Below are positions 50,610 through 63,200 of a stretch of 64,000 bases of DNA, one piece after another (positions within the stretch are counted from its first letter, which is position 1; each line of letters opens with the position of its first letter). The stretch lies in contig BSBN01000040.1 of NCBI GenBank assembly GCA_027924645.1, positions 992,001 through 1,056,000 of the forward strand, in the 5' to 3' direction. Made by a program: the position numbers and the translations under genes. The DNA is from Cunninghamia lanceolata. Taxonomy: Eukaryota > Streptophyta > Pinopsida > Cupressales > Cupressaceae. Below the pieces are notes generated by a model. It did no database searches. It was not told where the DNA came from and saw only the letters and a program-made list of their open reading frames with translations.

Positions 50610-51096
50610 TTTGTCTCACTCAGGGGACTGATTACTAGTTTTTGGCACTACATTTTGCGAGGCTAAGTACTGAGCATTAAAATTAGGAAATTCAGGGTTA
50701 TTGCTTGCCTTAGGATTAGGAGGAGTGTTAAAATTGTTTGGAGGCAAGGATGTAGTCAAAGGACTAGTAGGTCGGTTGGAGTTATTCCTCAGGTTGTAGT
50801 TATGTCTACCCTGATACTATTGCTAGTAAGCATGCACCTCTTCATGCTTAACTAATGGCTCATTTTCATCTTCAAATGGAAAGACAATTTGTTTCAAAAG
50901 CCATAGCTGACTCTTCACATGCTAAGGTGTAGTTCTCATGAGGTGGTGTTATCTGCTAATGAGGATGATTGATGAAACTTTCCAATACAAGGGTAGAATC
51001 ATATCCACAGGGAACAATTTCATTTCCTTCAACATAAGGTTGATTACCTGTAGTATTAGATACTTTAGCTTGAAATATACTAGCTTCTATCCTGAA
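50610..51096 (-). other. Element B decayed gag-protease junction
   Basis: Stops occur in all frames. Fragments such as YDSTLVLESFINHPH and NYTLACEESAMAFE can be read (50870-51010) and probably belonged to the gag C-terminal region. Confidence 0.5.
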
Positions 51097-52461
51097 CTAA
51101 GGATAATCTAGCTCTGCATGATCATTGGTGTTATGTATCCTACACCAGTTTGTAAGGACAACTTCTGCCAGGTTAACTCTAGTGGTCTGCTTAGGTTCAC
51201 TAGGAGGCTGATTATCTAGAGGTGATGGCAGAGAACCACTGTTCAGCCTAGTGTTCCACACTCTAGGCTGTCTAGGGGGATTATTGTTACCACTGTTGTT
51301 ACTATTATTGTTATTATATCCCCTACCAAGATATCCAGATCTATCATTGTTATATCCTCTATTCTGATTTGGTTGAGAATAGAAATTTTGACTCCTCAGA
51401 TGAGTGATTTTAGTTGTTAGTTTCCTCAGTTGTGCTGATATCTCTTTGATTTCCTCCTTTTCTTCCTGAACTTTGGCTACTACGTTCTCTGTTTGGGGTT
51501 TAAAAAAGGAAGAACCATTGTTATTGTTATTGGTCTGTTCTACACCTTGAGGTACTTGTTTATGTCCTAGATATTGCACCATCTAGCCATTTCCATTTGG
51601 AGGTGGCATGATGCTAAGTGGAGGTACCTGTAAAGGGCTTGGCATTACAGCTGGAGGCATCACAGCTCCATTGATTTGTGGTTGAGCAGGATATGTAGGA
51701 TAAGAAGGAAGCGTAGGAAATGCAATATTAGGTGTTGGAGCAGGAATCAACTGTTGACTGACTTTTATGGCTTCCTCAAAAGCTCCTGCTAAGGTTGTGA
51801 CACCAGGATGTGTTCTCTTGATAAACATAAAAGTTAGGGGATCTAATGCTGAGTAGTATATACTCCTAGCAGCTTCATCTGCTATAGTATAGGGAGCAAC
51901 TAGCTTTGAGAGCATCTTTTGGAATCTTGCATTGAAATTAGCAATAGGTTCTCCTTCAAATCTCTTGATTGTGGCAAACAAATGATAATTCATTTAAGGA
52001 TCTATAGGTATTTTGAATCTATCCTTGAAATCTTTCTCCAAGGCGGCCCCTGAACCAATGGAACCTTGACCAAGACTGATATACCAATTATATGCCTCTT
52101 CCCCTAAGGAAAATGGAAATAATCTGCATACCACATCTTGATGTTCAATTCTTGCTCTACAACAGGCTTCCTTGAATGTTCTGATGTGATCATCAACATC
52201 CTGATATGGATAATACTTAGGATAATTCTTGTCAAGATTTTTAGGTAAAGGATGATATGCAGTGAAAGTCAGGGGTGACTCTGGAGTAAAGAATGACATT
52301 GTGACTGGTGGAGGTTGGGTTGGGGGCGTTATAGGTGGTCTTGTAGGTATTTGCAACCTGATGGGAGTTATTGGAGTGTGTTCTGGTGAAGCTCCTGATG
52401 CACTAGAACCAGGACTATGATGAATATCTACTGTTCTAGGTCTGAGTCCCCAGATAGGCAA
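51097..52461 (-). pseudogene. gag: Element B gag
   Basis: Gag would form the particle. One frame runs from MPIWGLRPRTVDIHHS to the knuckle-like end, broken only by single stops at 51994-51996 and 51583-51585. A Pro/Thr-rich N-terminus is followed by the capsid-type domain (HIRTFKEACCRARI, FPFSLGEEAYNWY, FKDRFKIPID; about 52000-52250, continuing with ANFNARFQKMLSKL), a Pro-rich hinge, an Asn-rich stretch (about 51290-51345) and WCRIHNTNDHAELDYP. In the last motif the expected Cys before Pro is Tyr, one G-to-A change. The start chosen is the first ATG of the open frame. Confidence 0.9.
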
Positions 52462-52934
52462 TTCTTCAAAGAGTCCACTAGATCTGGACCTGGTATTTGG
52501 CCCGAGAGCCAGGATTTCTACAATTTAAGAAAATTTGGCTTGCTTACTGTAAAGATCAGCTAAAATTCTCGTGTAAAGGATGTATTTATGACCAGGATAA
52601 AAAACTGATGGATATTTATGCAATATTTGTAGAAATGATGAAAATATGAGATGATGTGAGATTTTTAGACATGGAAATCAAAATATCAGGTATCATAAGT
52701 GAATCACTTCAAAGACCTAGTAAGAATACCTGAATAACAATTTATCTTTCAAGGATAACAACGATCGACTACAAAGTTTAAAATACTTACACTTGATTTT
52801 GAAAATTTTGTGATGGATAAGCATGAATAGAATTAAAACAACAAATCTTTGCAAAGATACTTGAAGTAAAGAGCTACGTGAATATTACCTCTTCTTGTGC
52901 GTCGGTAAATCACCTTTTAGGCAGTGGAGATCGA
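52462..52934 (-). other. Element B leader
   Basis: Non-coding stretch between primer site and gag, AT-rich, with no motif I recognise. It would hold packaging signals. Confidence 0.6.
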
Positions 52935-52951
52935 CCTTGCTTCTAGCGCCA
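52935..52951 (-). promoter_or_regulatory. Primer binding site of element B
   Basis: The minus strand reads TGGCGCTAGAAGCAAGG, five bases inside the LTR. It starts with TGG as a tRNA 3' CCA complement must, and has the TGGCGC opening typical of many plant Tat/Athila elements. I do not assign the tRNA. It differs from the Met-type site of A, C and D. Confidence 0.8.
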
Positions 52952-52956
52952 ATTTA

Positions 52957-55900
52957 TGTTGATGATGATTGTTAGTCATAACAACATGCATAAAAATTTG
53001 CACAACAAACCTTTATTATCTTGTAAAGTACAATCAATTTGAGATAAATTGATGACTCCAAGGCTCCGTTGATCAGGTCATGATCATCTGATGTTACTCA
53101 GAGGTTGATGTGACATGCTATTTTCCATTTCAAGGGGTCTTACGTTTGCTTAGGTGATCAATATTGCATTGTATTTTGTAAATTTATTCCATAGAGAGGT
53201 TAATTCTACTCTATTTCCAAAGATTACTGTTGTATTTGTAAATTTGATCAGTTCTTTTGATCATTGATCATCATGAACTTACACATTCTTTTTCATTGCA
53301 TATTTATTTAAATGATGTGTCTATAAGTAGATATTTATGTGTTCTTCATGGATATTTATCCATATTTGCATGATTTTTATCAATTTAACATGCTTCCATT
53401 CAAAATATGCTTTGTATTTTCAATTACCTACGAGATATCTACATATTTCATATTTATTTGCTTTTGATTGTGTGTTATTTGCAATTGTGGAGATGATTTG
53501 TAATGAAATTCAAAGAAATTTAAAAGAATACTTCTAATTTTAGTGAACCTTTAGTTATTGAATCACATACACTCAGGATATAGTCATGAAGAGAATAAAT
53601 CAAGCCATAATTCACTAGGTTGTTCCACAGTTAGGTGTGGTTGATGCTAACTTCAAAGGAACAAAGAATGAAAACAATACATGCAGGCTGAAAAACACTC
53701 CAAGGGACGTAGCTAATTAATGCATATATCTAGATTCCACTCTTAGATTACTTAGGATTTATAATGATTTGTAATCAAAATGGCTTCTCTTTCATTAAGC
53801 ATGCAACACATGTACATTCACAATAACTTTGAAATAAGTCTTGAATTCTTTAGCAATCAGATTTCAATTAAGTTTCGAATGACTAAAAGATTGCACCCCT
53901 GTACCTTTTATAGAATAAGGTGAGGAAGCAGTTACAATTGACCAATGGTCAAGATTTATCAATTTAGATCAACAGGTGACAATCCTCTTGTGACTTAGTC
54001 AACCCTTTTCCGTGGCACAGGTTGCCAGCTGGCAACCATCTGTATGACTCGCTATTTATAAGCATCCCATGCATATGTTCACTTAGTGATGCATCTATAC
54101 TTACTCTTCATGTTCTTCACCTTCACTTTCTTCTTGCTCATCATTTTCTTCATCTTCATCACTTTCATTATCACTATCACTTTGATAAACATTCTCTTTC
54201 ATGTGGACCTTTACTGTTGTCCTGATGGATTCATATGCTTGCAATATTTTATCAACCTCTCCCCCATCCTAGGTCTTGGCTTTTACTATTGCATGTTTAT
54301 GAGATTGAAACTTAGCCTTGAGAGCTTCCATTTTGCCTTTCCTGGTATTTAATGTCCCATTGTATGTCTCCACTTTAACCTTTATTCTCATGATTCTATT
54401 CATTACTTCTTCTATCAAGTGGGTGAGGGGGTCATCTGCTACTGGCTTAGAAATTTTCATGTAGAGCCTTAATAGAAAAATTTGCATCCTAATTTTCAAT
54501 CTTACCTTCTATTTTCCCTTCCAAAGCTTCCAAGGTCTCTGCCTCATACATCATCATGCTATGTAGCTTGAAACTGATATACCTAAGCTTGCCGCTGCAT
54601 TTCTTCAATACATCACACTCAAACCAGATATTTTCATACCATATACCTGTTAGCAGGGCAGTATTGTTGTCTAATACCTTATTACTTATTAGAATCTGTG
54701 AATCAATTCTCTTCATCTCACTTAGAGCACTTAGGTCCTTTTCCAATTGGAATGACCCTTTTCCGGTATCATTCTACATTTTGTCAACCTTCCTTTTTAA
54801 GTTACTCAAAGAATTCCACCTCTGCAAGGAGGTTCTTAATACATCTTCAGCCCCATTGAGTGCTGAAAACATCCATTTTTCCATCACATTGCTTCATGTT
54901 TCATCAGGTCCAATTTGGTGACCTCCTCTTGTGATATGATAGTTAATGGAACTGTAGGATCAACTGGTACATGATCAGGGTTAATTAACCCTTTTATGAA
55001 AGAATGCAACCGAGCAATGTGCTCCTTATTTATTTTATTTTTCTCCTTCTCCTTCTTCACCCTTTGGGTTAAAGAATCAATAATATCCTTCCCTTCTTGA
55101 CCCTCCTAGTCTTCATTGGCAAAACCTAGATCGACATTCATGATCTGAAATTCCTCTAGGCTTATTTTGCCCTTTTCCTTTTCAACTATGGGGAGAGCTA
55201 CCGATGCGATCCTCCTACCTATACTAGGGTCTCTTTTTATAGAGGATGTCAACCTCGCCTTCCTTCTTGGTTTCATCATGCTTTCAACAAATAGGGAGGA
55301 GACATCAAAATCTTGGACCTCTAACACTTTCTCTACATGTATTTTTCTTCTAAGCCAATGAGGTATATCACCTCCAAATTCTTGGTGGCCTTTGTTTATA
55401 TCATGGGTATCCTGCTCCCCAGTATTATCTTCTATCCTTGGCGGAGACAACACCTTCCTGATTTCTTCCTCATGTAATTCATCATGAGGGGGATCTTGTT
55501 GGAATTCTTCCTGTTGAGGTGTTGCCTTTTGCAAAGGAGGATCTTGTGGAATATCCACAGTCTGGTCTTGTTCTTCATTCTGTGATCCCTCCTCTAGATT
55601 TTCATCTTCTTTATTATCCTTTTCATCTTGTGGTACATTAACCTCTTGGGAGGCCTGTGTATTCTTCCCTTGAGGGTCACCCTGATCATGGGTCATTTCC
55701 TATCCTCCACCTATAGTGGCGTTAATACTTTGTGGCTTGAATTCCTCTTGACCTGATTTATCCTCTGTCCTTGGGACTTCTCCCGACTCTCCCTGTTTGG
55801 TATGTAGTGGAGGCATGCTCTATTCTTTATGAACATCATTGAGTAACACCTCTTTATCTTGTTCCTTTTGAGGCAATGATGGACCTCCCTAGGCTTGAGC

Positions 55901-58900
55901 AACACTGATGTCTGATGTGCCCTGATCACCCGCACTCTTCTGTGGGACGTCTGCCACTTTTGGTTCTATGGGTGCCTTATGTTGTTGCTGACTGATCAAG
56001 AGTAGTACTATCCTTTACTGTATGCTCTGCCACTTTAGCCCTCTTAGGCTCCTTAGGTGCACCATCATTCTTGTTTGGGCTTATATCACCCCTATATGTT
56101 AAGTCTATGACTACAGGATTAGTAACCTAATCAACCAAAATATCCAACCCTATCTGTTGGGCTACTCTTTCTGAACTACCTTGTTTCATTTCCTCCATTT
56201 GTTTTCTTTCTTCCAACACCCTCATCCTGGCTGATGGAGTTCCATGAGGAGTCATTCTGGTGTTGGCAACTAGAGTTTCCTTATGCTGAGCGGTCATGTC
56301 TTGGACTGCCTCATCATCTAATAAATCTACTGTATCATCTAAGGAGAAAGGAATCTCCTTACCTGTCCTAAGCGTTTCTTTTGTTTTCTCCTCAGTTTTC
56401 TCAGTTTTGAATTTAATTATTGTGGGAAGAGGAACATCATGCTGTAGCTCCCTCCTAAAAACTTCACTACCTGCTCCTCTCAGCATGAATGGTTCAGTAT
56501 GGACACCTCCCCTCATGGTTGTTCTTTGTTTCTTAGATGGTGACATTATTGGTATCCCCTTCCTCTTCTTTCTTGCTATTAGCAAGTCATCATCTTTGGG
56601 TTCTTCATTTAATTGTTCTTCATCCAAGGGGTCCTCTTCCTCCAATTCATGTTGCAAGGTCTCCCCTTCCACTTGCACCTCTGGAGTCTCAATAGTAGAC
56701 TTTAAAATTCTCTTAATTTTTTAGTTTTTATGGTGGAGGCTATGTTTCTTAGGTAGATGCTCGAGCTGATGTGGATGCACCCACAGCCCTAGTGGCGATC
56801 CTTTCTATAATCACTCCCTTTGGCTCATTCTTACTTTCCTTACTTTTAGGGGGGATCTTCTTCCATTTTCTATGGGCAATCTCTCCCCATTGGATTTCCT
56901 CTTTTCAGTGAGGAAATCATCATATTCCTCGTTAGACACTTCTTGTCTCTTCTTCTTAGTATCAATAGTAAGGGCAACATCCCTTTTCTTTAGTTTGGCC
57001 ACTTCTGCATCTACCCAAGCCTGTGCTAGCTAGATCACCCCGTTCATCACCTGATCTAGGGATATATCCTCCTATTGTGTAAGATTAGGGGCCAATATGG
57101 TGTCATTATATACCTTTCTGTCCTCATATTCATTGGACATTATTTTCCCATCATCCTTATGTGGTTGTGTTGGCACTGGGATATAATCAAAGGTCTTGAT
57201 TTGATTTAAGGTGAGTCTTTGATATTTCCTTCTCCTCACCTCGGCCTCATCATCACAATTGGTTCATAAGTCCTCTAGATGCTTTTGATGTATCTACTTT
57301 CCCAATACCTTCTGCATCCTGCCATAGGGATCATGTGATCTAGCCAGAGGAAATGGTTGTAAATACATCAGTTTCAACCCCTTGATAGCATGTTTTATAC
57401 TCTCTAAATATGGGTACATGTACCAACCCATAGATACTGGAAACAAAACTGGAGGTATCTTCTTCTGTACCTTGTAGGCTTCAACTATGGTAGATACCTA
57501 CCTAACAAATTCCATCAAGACAACCCAATCAGTAGGGTATCTTGGCAACATAAGAGGCTATCCCTCAGATCCCTCGATCCTAATATATGAGAAAGTAGCA
57601 AATTGGATAAACCATGCTCAATGTCGATAGATAATTTCTTGAGCTTCCATGCTCATCCCTTTAGTTCTATCCTCCTCCATAGTTCTGACCAGATGCATGG
57701 AGAATGCATCATTTACCAGTTTATAATCCTGGAGGTATACCTTCCTTTGCAATTGGGGATAATGATCCCATATGTGTGCATCATCAGCCTCACCACTAGC
57801 CTTGCCCACTGTTTTCAAAACATCAAATGTTCCTCTATATGCACAAGAGTACACCACATATGAAGTCATGTAAAACAAACATGTCTATCCTCCCAGGCTC
57901 CTCATCCCCTCATCCAATGAGTCACTGATGATCTTAGCCCATAGGGGTTTGTTGTTTGCATATAAAACCATCTGGATGATCCCAAACATCCAATTCTTGA
58001 AATTTCCAGCATGAAGCCTACCAGTCATCCTGCTCAGTAGAGCAATCATATATTGGTACTCATCATCAAACTCAAACTTGTACAAATGCATTGGTAGCTT
58101 GGCTAAGGCAGTATACATACTACTCTTTGATCTCCATTGGTACATCTTCTTCCTTGCATTCTTCTTGTTATTGTTATACTTTGTTTCTAGTTTACGCAAG
58201 TCCACATTCACTATCTTTTTCCCAACTAGCAAATTGAAAGTGGCAATAATGCTCTTGATTGAAAAGTTTGTGTATACCCTTCAATGCTTCTCTACTTGCC
58301 TGGTTTCTGGGTTGTAATTTCTTGCACATTCCACTACCAATTCCGGAGCATCCATAGCATAGGGAAAACTAGCTGCATGCCACATACCTAAGACAAACAC
58401 CCCTTCCAGAATGGGATTATCTTTATCATTATCCAATCTTGTCGACCATACAACCAGGTTTGTATCCCCCTGATGTGTATCACCGATAACTCCATATTTT
58501 AATTGTACCCCCTCTGGTTGCACAAACATGGGCTTGAGGAACTCTGCCTCAGACCTATTTGTCTTGACATCAGCCATGGATTCTTGATAATTCTCTTCTT
58601 TGGATTAGATGAGTGATTATGGGGAAAGATTGTAAATGTGCAAGATCACCCTTTCCGTTCTATTACGTTGAAGGATCCGATCCGTTGACAGGTAGCTGTT
58701 GAGGGTTTGACTTCGGAGCTTTGTAATTTCTTGATTTATCACAAGGTGAATGAAAATGACCTTTTAATTTTACCCTTAAACAGATCAATAAGACAAATTA
58801 GGGTAAAAATGCGCTATCTTGATTAAATCCGTCGATCATCTGCAGGGAATCCGTAGATGTCGCCAAGTGTTCAATTTGTATTTGTAATTGGTGGGAGTTC

Positions 58901-59837
58901 ATCTACCACTTTAATTGCATTTAATGTTAAAGGGGGATGATCTTCGTAAGATCAAGGATATTCAAAAATATGACCCCACTCGGATAATATGACCCCCTCG
59001 TTTACGCGGGATAAGTATGTGCAAAGAACTGGGTGATACAGTCAACCATTTGACTTTGTATATCGGGTCATGGAAATAAGATCAGGGGTATCTAAAATAT
59101 GACCCCCCTCCATTTTTTAGAAAAAGGTCGTGGTGACATCATCATGTCATCGATGTCATTTAGTTATCTTGTTTTAATGACGTCATCATCATATTGAGAA
59201 ATATGACAGATATTTGCTATATAACCCTCTTGTGGTTCAGATGGAATGATGATGTCATCATCAAGGTGATTTCTTTCGTTCGTTGGAATTGTATCAAGTC
59301 ACCATCATATTGACATAGGGTGATATTTGTGAAGAGGGTGATATTTGTAAGATTACTGATATTAGAAAATATGACCCTCCAAATTTGCAAAGTCTTTTGA
59401 TAGGTAGGTGTCAGCTCTTATTTAAATTTGATGTTTGCGTATCGCACACCTAGCGATTATCAGGGGATGACTCTAAATCCGGGTGATCTTATCAAATATG
59501 ACTGATATTGGAAATATGATCCCCCACCTGGGTAATATCAGGTTTGACCAAACTTTGACTGATGATTACTTTCTTTCCTTAGACAATTTTGGGGTGATCT
59601 AAAAGATAAACCTGCTTAGAATTTTGAATATTTTCCAACCATGAAGTTAATAATGGCAACTGCTAATTTTATCTACTGACCCTATTCAATGGCAAATCTA
59701 CCCTCCTATAAGGTAACATGCATGATATATTTTACCAAGTCACACAAAGCAGAAAACAAGCAAGCCACAAATAGAAAGAAAAGTTGGGTCCCTGTTTTGT
59801 CAAGGCAAAATGGGGTGTGTTGTGTAACCAAACAACA
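52957..59837 (-). repeat. Right (5') LTR of element B, 6881 bp
   Basis: It begins TGTTGATGATGATTG and ends CCAAACAACA. It contains about 146 bp (about 53848-53995) absent from the left copy, where the edges share the short word TTAG; a deletion in the left copy is the simpler reading. As the upstream LTR this copy held the working promoter; the iterated motif block is at 58964-59528, with TGACGTCA at 59178-59185. Confidence 0.95.
54101..58577 (-). pseudogene. LTR-encoded accessory protein of element B, right copy; function unknown
   Basis: Collinear with the left copy (38992-43470). It starts MADVKTNRSEAEFLKPMF and has the same order of globular N-half, basic linker, acidic low-complexity region and coiled-coil-like end. 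The open stretches differ between copies because stops arose separately: here 58281-58577, 57885-58232 and 55106-55696 are open. Some stops correspond to Trp or Gln codons that are intact in the left copy (for example the Gln of LGAWF/HQ-type positions near 57615, and Gly-Gly-stop against Gly-Gln at about 57887). An LTR of this element would therefore have carried a gene at both ends. Confidence 0.7.
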
Positions 59838-59842
59838 TAAGA

Positions 59843-60254
59843 TAGCCTCTTGCTATGCTGTCCTCTCTCTCCTCTAAGGAGACCTTTCTCTTTCCCTCTC
59901 CTCTAACTGATTTACCTCTTGCTTAGGACCTAGACGTGCAAGGGCCTCCTCAAGCAATTGACGCAACTGGGCTCTCTCCGACTGACCCTGATACTCAATA
60001 CTCTAACCCCCACCTTCCTGAGCCCTCTCATGAGGGAAACTAGGAGGAGGGTTACCGCCACCACCTCCCTTGCATCCCCTACCTCTACCTCGACCTCGAC
60101 CTCTATCCCTAGGCATCTTCCTACACACACATACCTCTAAAGGACAACTTCAAAACAAGGACTACTTAAATAGAAAGAGTTTAATCTATAGAGTTTAAGC
60201 ACTAGGTTACATAATGGGCTCAATATTAATTAGAGTACCCAGTGTTCAAACCTG
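59843..60254 (-). pseudogene. gag: Element C gag N-terminus
   Basis: From the ATG at about 60115 the frame reads MPRDRGRGRGRGRGCKGG, an Arg-Gly-rich start seen in several plant Ty3/Gypsy gags, then a stop, then RAQLRQLLEEALARLG (helical). It is cut by the insertion of element B. Reading across B, the frame rejoins the Gln-rich part at 37980, so the main capsid domain is lost. Confidence 0.7.
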
Positions 60255-60266
60255 GCTCTGATACCA
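60255..60266 (-). promoter_or_regulatory. Primer binding site of element C (initiator Met tRNA type)
   Basis: The minus strand reads TGGTATCAGAGC, two bases inside the right LTR. Confidence 0.9.
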
Positions 60267-60268
60267 AA

Positions 60269-63200
60269 TGTAATGCCCCGTCATGCAACCCTAGAGAGTT
60301 AAGTTTACTAAGAAAGAAAATGTGGAAATATTTTTCTTTTTTTTTTAAACAAGTATTTGCAATAACAACTAATTACATGAATCAATCAACTAACATCTCT
60401 AGGGAACATAACTGCATTAAAGAATAATAACATGTATCATTAACAACATAATACATCATAAATGTCCATTAGCAACTTTGTTAGATCATAAAAAGATTAC
60501 ATCCTTTTGTTTACCAAACGTGCATAAGTATAAATAAGATCATAAACATGATTACAAGGCCTCATGACTGGATACATCAATTTACAATAAAAGATATAAC
60601 CATGCAATTCCATAAGCATAAATCAAATCTTCAAATACAACTGTAGATCTGGAACTAGAAAGAACACATTTGCCACATACATGAACCAAGATACCAAAGA
60701 AAACTAATGGATTAAGCTCTTTCACCCGACCATGTGGAACCCTGAGGTCCACCCCTGAGCTAGGAGATAACAATGAGGTCCCCTGACACAAGCAAAGATA
60801 GAAGGACTAACTAAAGACAAGAATACCTCAGGTTTCACACATAGACATAACTAAACTCAACAACCAATATCTAGAGGCAAGAGAATAGGGCAAGTTGGAG
60901 TGCAGTAAGATGGAGTGTCCTCGCATGGTTCATGGGTTACCCTGACTGTCTCTCTCTCTAGATGCTGGCCCCCATCTATGGTTACCCTGAAAGCCTCTCT
61001 CTAGGTGCCAACCCCATAGGTCACACATGCGGCCTACCTTATCTAGATTAATGAGAAGTCTACCCTTTCCAACCCCTTAGTTAATTATTAGGTTTTCTCT
61101 TGTTAGCCACTTCCAATGGGTTACCCAGATAGCCACTTTGGGTGCCAGCCCCACATTAGAAGCCACTGCCCTACCTGCACTCAGTTGGCCCAACCCAAAC
61201 AAGGACAAAACACAAGGATACACATGTAGTACCTCCAACTCAATAACAAGAGGCATGCAAGGTCCAAGTCTTTAATCAATTACCTCTCTCTAGAATACAG
61301 AGAGTCAAAAAACATCAACAAGTACACACATAAGAGTCTCAAACAAAGCCTCTAGATAAGTGGCACAACCATAGTACCTAAGAAAATAAAAGACCAAATA
61401 TTTCTTATCCCGACATTCATAACATACAAGTGAAGGTAAGTCAACAATTTCAAGGTAATTAACATGGATTAATTATTCTATTAAAAAAACATTAAACCAA
61501 AAGAATCATTTTACTCACTCTCATACCATTAACTAACTAGAAGGTAATTTAATTTATATCTAATTTTAAAACAATATCCAAAATTACACACTAACTAAGA
61601 ATAAATATATCTTAAGCTCAATTTCACAATATATTCGAGGACTTAGCAACCTATTTAAATATAATGAAGGATACTATTTATGTTAATTTGGCAATGAATC
61701 ACTTATGGGTATGCTCTCTCTATATATAAATCATAATTATGTACAATCAACATTCTAAAATAACTTTTCATTCAGAATGCAAATACAAATCATATTTAAC
61801 TCAATATTTCCAAATACTAATAAATACGAACTATGGCATTCTGACTATAAACATAGTATAAATTCTTGAGACTCCTACTTTACAAATTTGGAAACTGACA
61901 ATATCAAACCCACTTCTAAAAATGCGAACCTAGTCATTTGCAATTAAAATGGAAACTTGTTATAAAAAGCTATCTACTCTAATCAAATCAGACTCCCTAA
62001 TTCTATTCTTTTCAGAGGTTCAAATAGATCAGAGATTTGAGAGAGAGAATTCTATAATCTTCTTCACCAAGCCAAACTAAATTGAAAGAAAAGTTTGAGA
62101 AATCGCTTAACACAGAGAGAAGACAACAACGAAGTTTCAGAGGCTACAGACAAGGTAGATGGTAATTGCCTAGTAGAGAGAGGCATCAAATGAAGTTTAG
62201 CAGAGAATCATAGCAAGGTAGAGATTAGAAGAACGTTTCATTTTATATTTTATGTTTTCCTATTGATCACAACAAAGGCCGTATGACAGTAATAACTATA
62301 GGAAAATGTATACAATGGACTTGTCTGTAAATGACAATCCCTTGATGATTATGGTGTGATAGAGGGTTCGACCGCTTCACCCTCAGCGCCTATGCTTCCA
62401 ATAGAAAACAAGTAAAATAATTGTTTTATACAAGCACGAAGAGTCGATTAGATTCTATACATGTTGTATAGATAGAGATTGTTGAAATTTGTAGAAATAC
62501 TCTAACAGTTTAGGCAGAGTTTTAGAATAGAACAAAATCTCTAAATAAAATTTTAACAATGGATTAGCTTCTTTAGGAATCAATCTATTATTTTAAAAGA
62601 GACACACTCTTCCTATCCTTTGACAGAGCTAAGAAATACATTGGTGAAATTTTCCTTAAAGAGAGGGAGAAAGAATTTGAAAAGAAATAAATGATCAAGT
62701 TAAGCATGCGTGCATCGATGAAGAGTTAGACATAGGGTTAGAAATGTTTCTATTTTCTTTTTGAATGATTAACAAAAGTTGAGCGCAAGTATAGACACCG
62801 TGTTTCAAGTAAAAGTTTGAAAAAAAGATTCTTAAACTCAAGCTTAGATCTTATAGTGAGTAACTATAGGGTATACAATTGATACATAGTATTTCACTCT
62901 AGAAATGATGTGCTCTTCCAAATGGGCAAAAGAGGTTGAAGAAAAGGCTGCCCTCATAATGATGGAGAAAGAGATTACCCAATGGTTGCCACAAATGGCC
63001 ATCTTCAAAATGATAACTTTAGGTGATAAATAAATGAATTTGTCTCTCACAGAGACATTTTCTAGGAAGGGTATAATAGATAAAGATGACAATGCAGAGA
63101 AGGCTCAGAGAGGAGTAGTTCCAGGTGGAGACTAAAATACCCAAATGGATGATTCAAAATGTAAATTACAAGAACCTTCTGGTGACAGAAAGACAACACA

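Larger units (their letters stand above)
37993..59837 (-). mobile_element. Element B: 21.8-kb Tat-like Ty3/Gypsy element with LTR-encoded reading frame
   Basis: LTRs 37993-44727 and 52957-59837 both begin TGTTG and end CAACA. The 5-bp duplication taaga is at 37988-37992 and 59838-59842, inside element C. Primer site at 52935-52951. The body (44728-52956), read on the minus strand, runs gag, protease, second RNase H, RT, first RNase H, integrase. RT wording (IYMDDLTVFSK, FGLINAGATFQRVMD) and the second RNase H place it in or near the Tat branch. The LTRs are unusually long because each holds a decayed frame of about 1490 codons. Confidence 0.93.
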
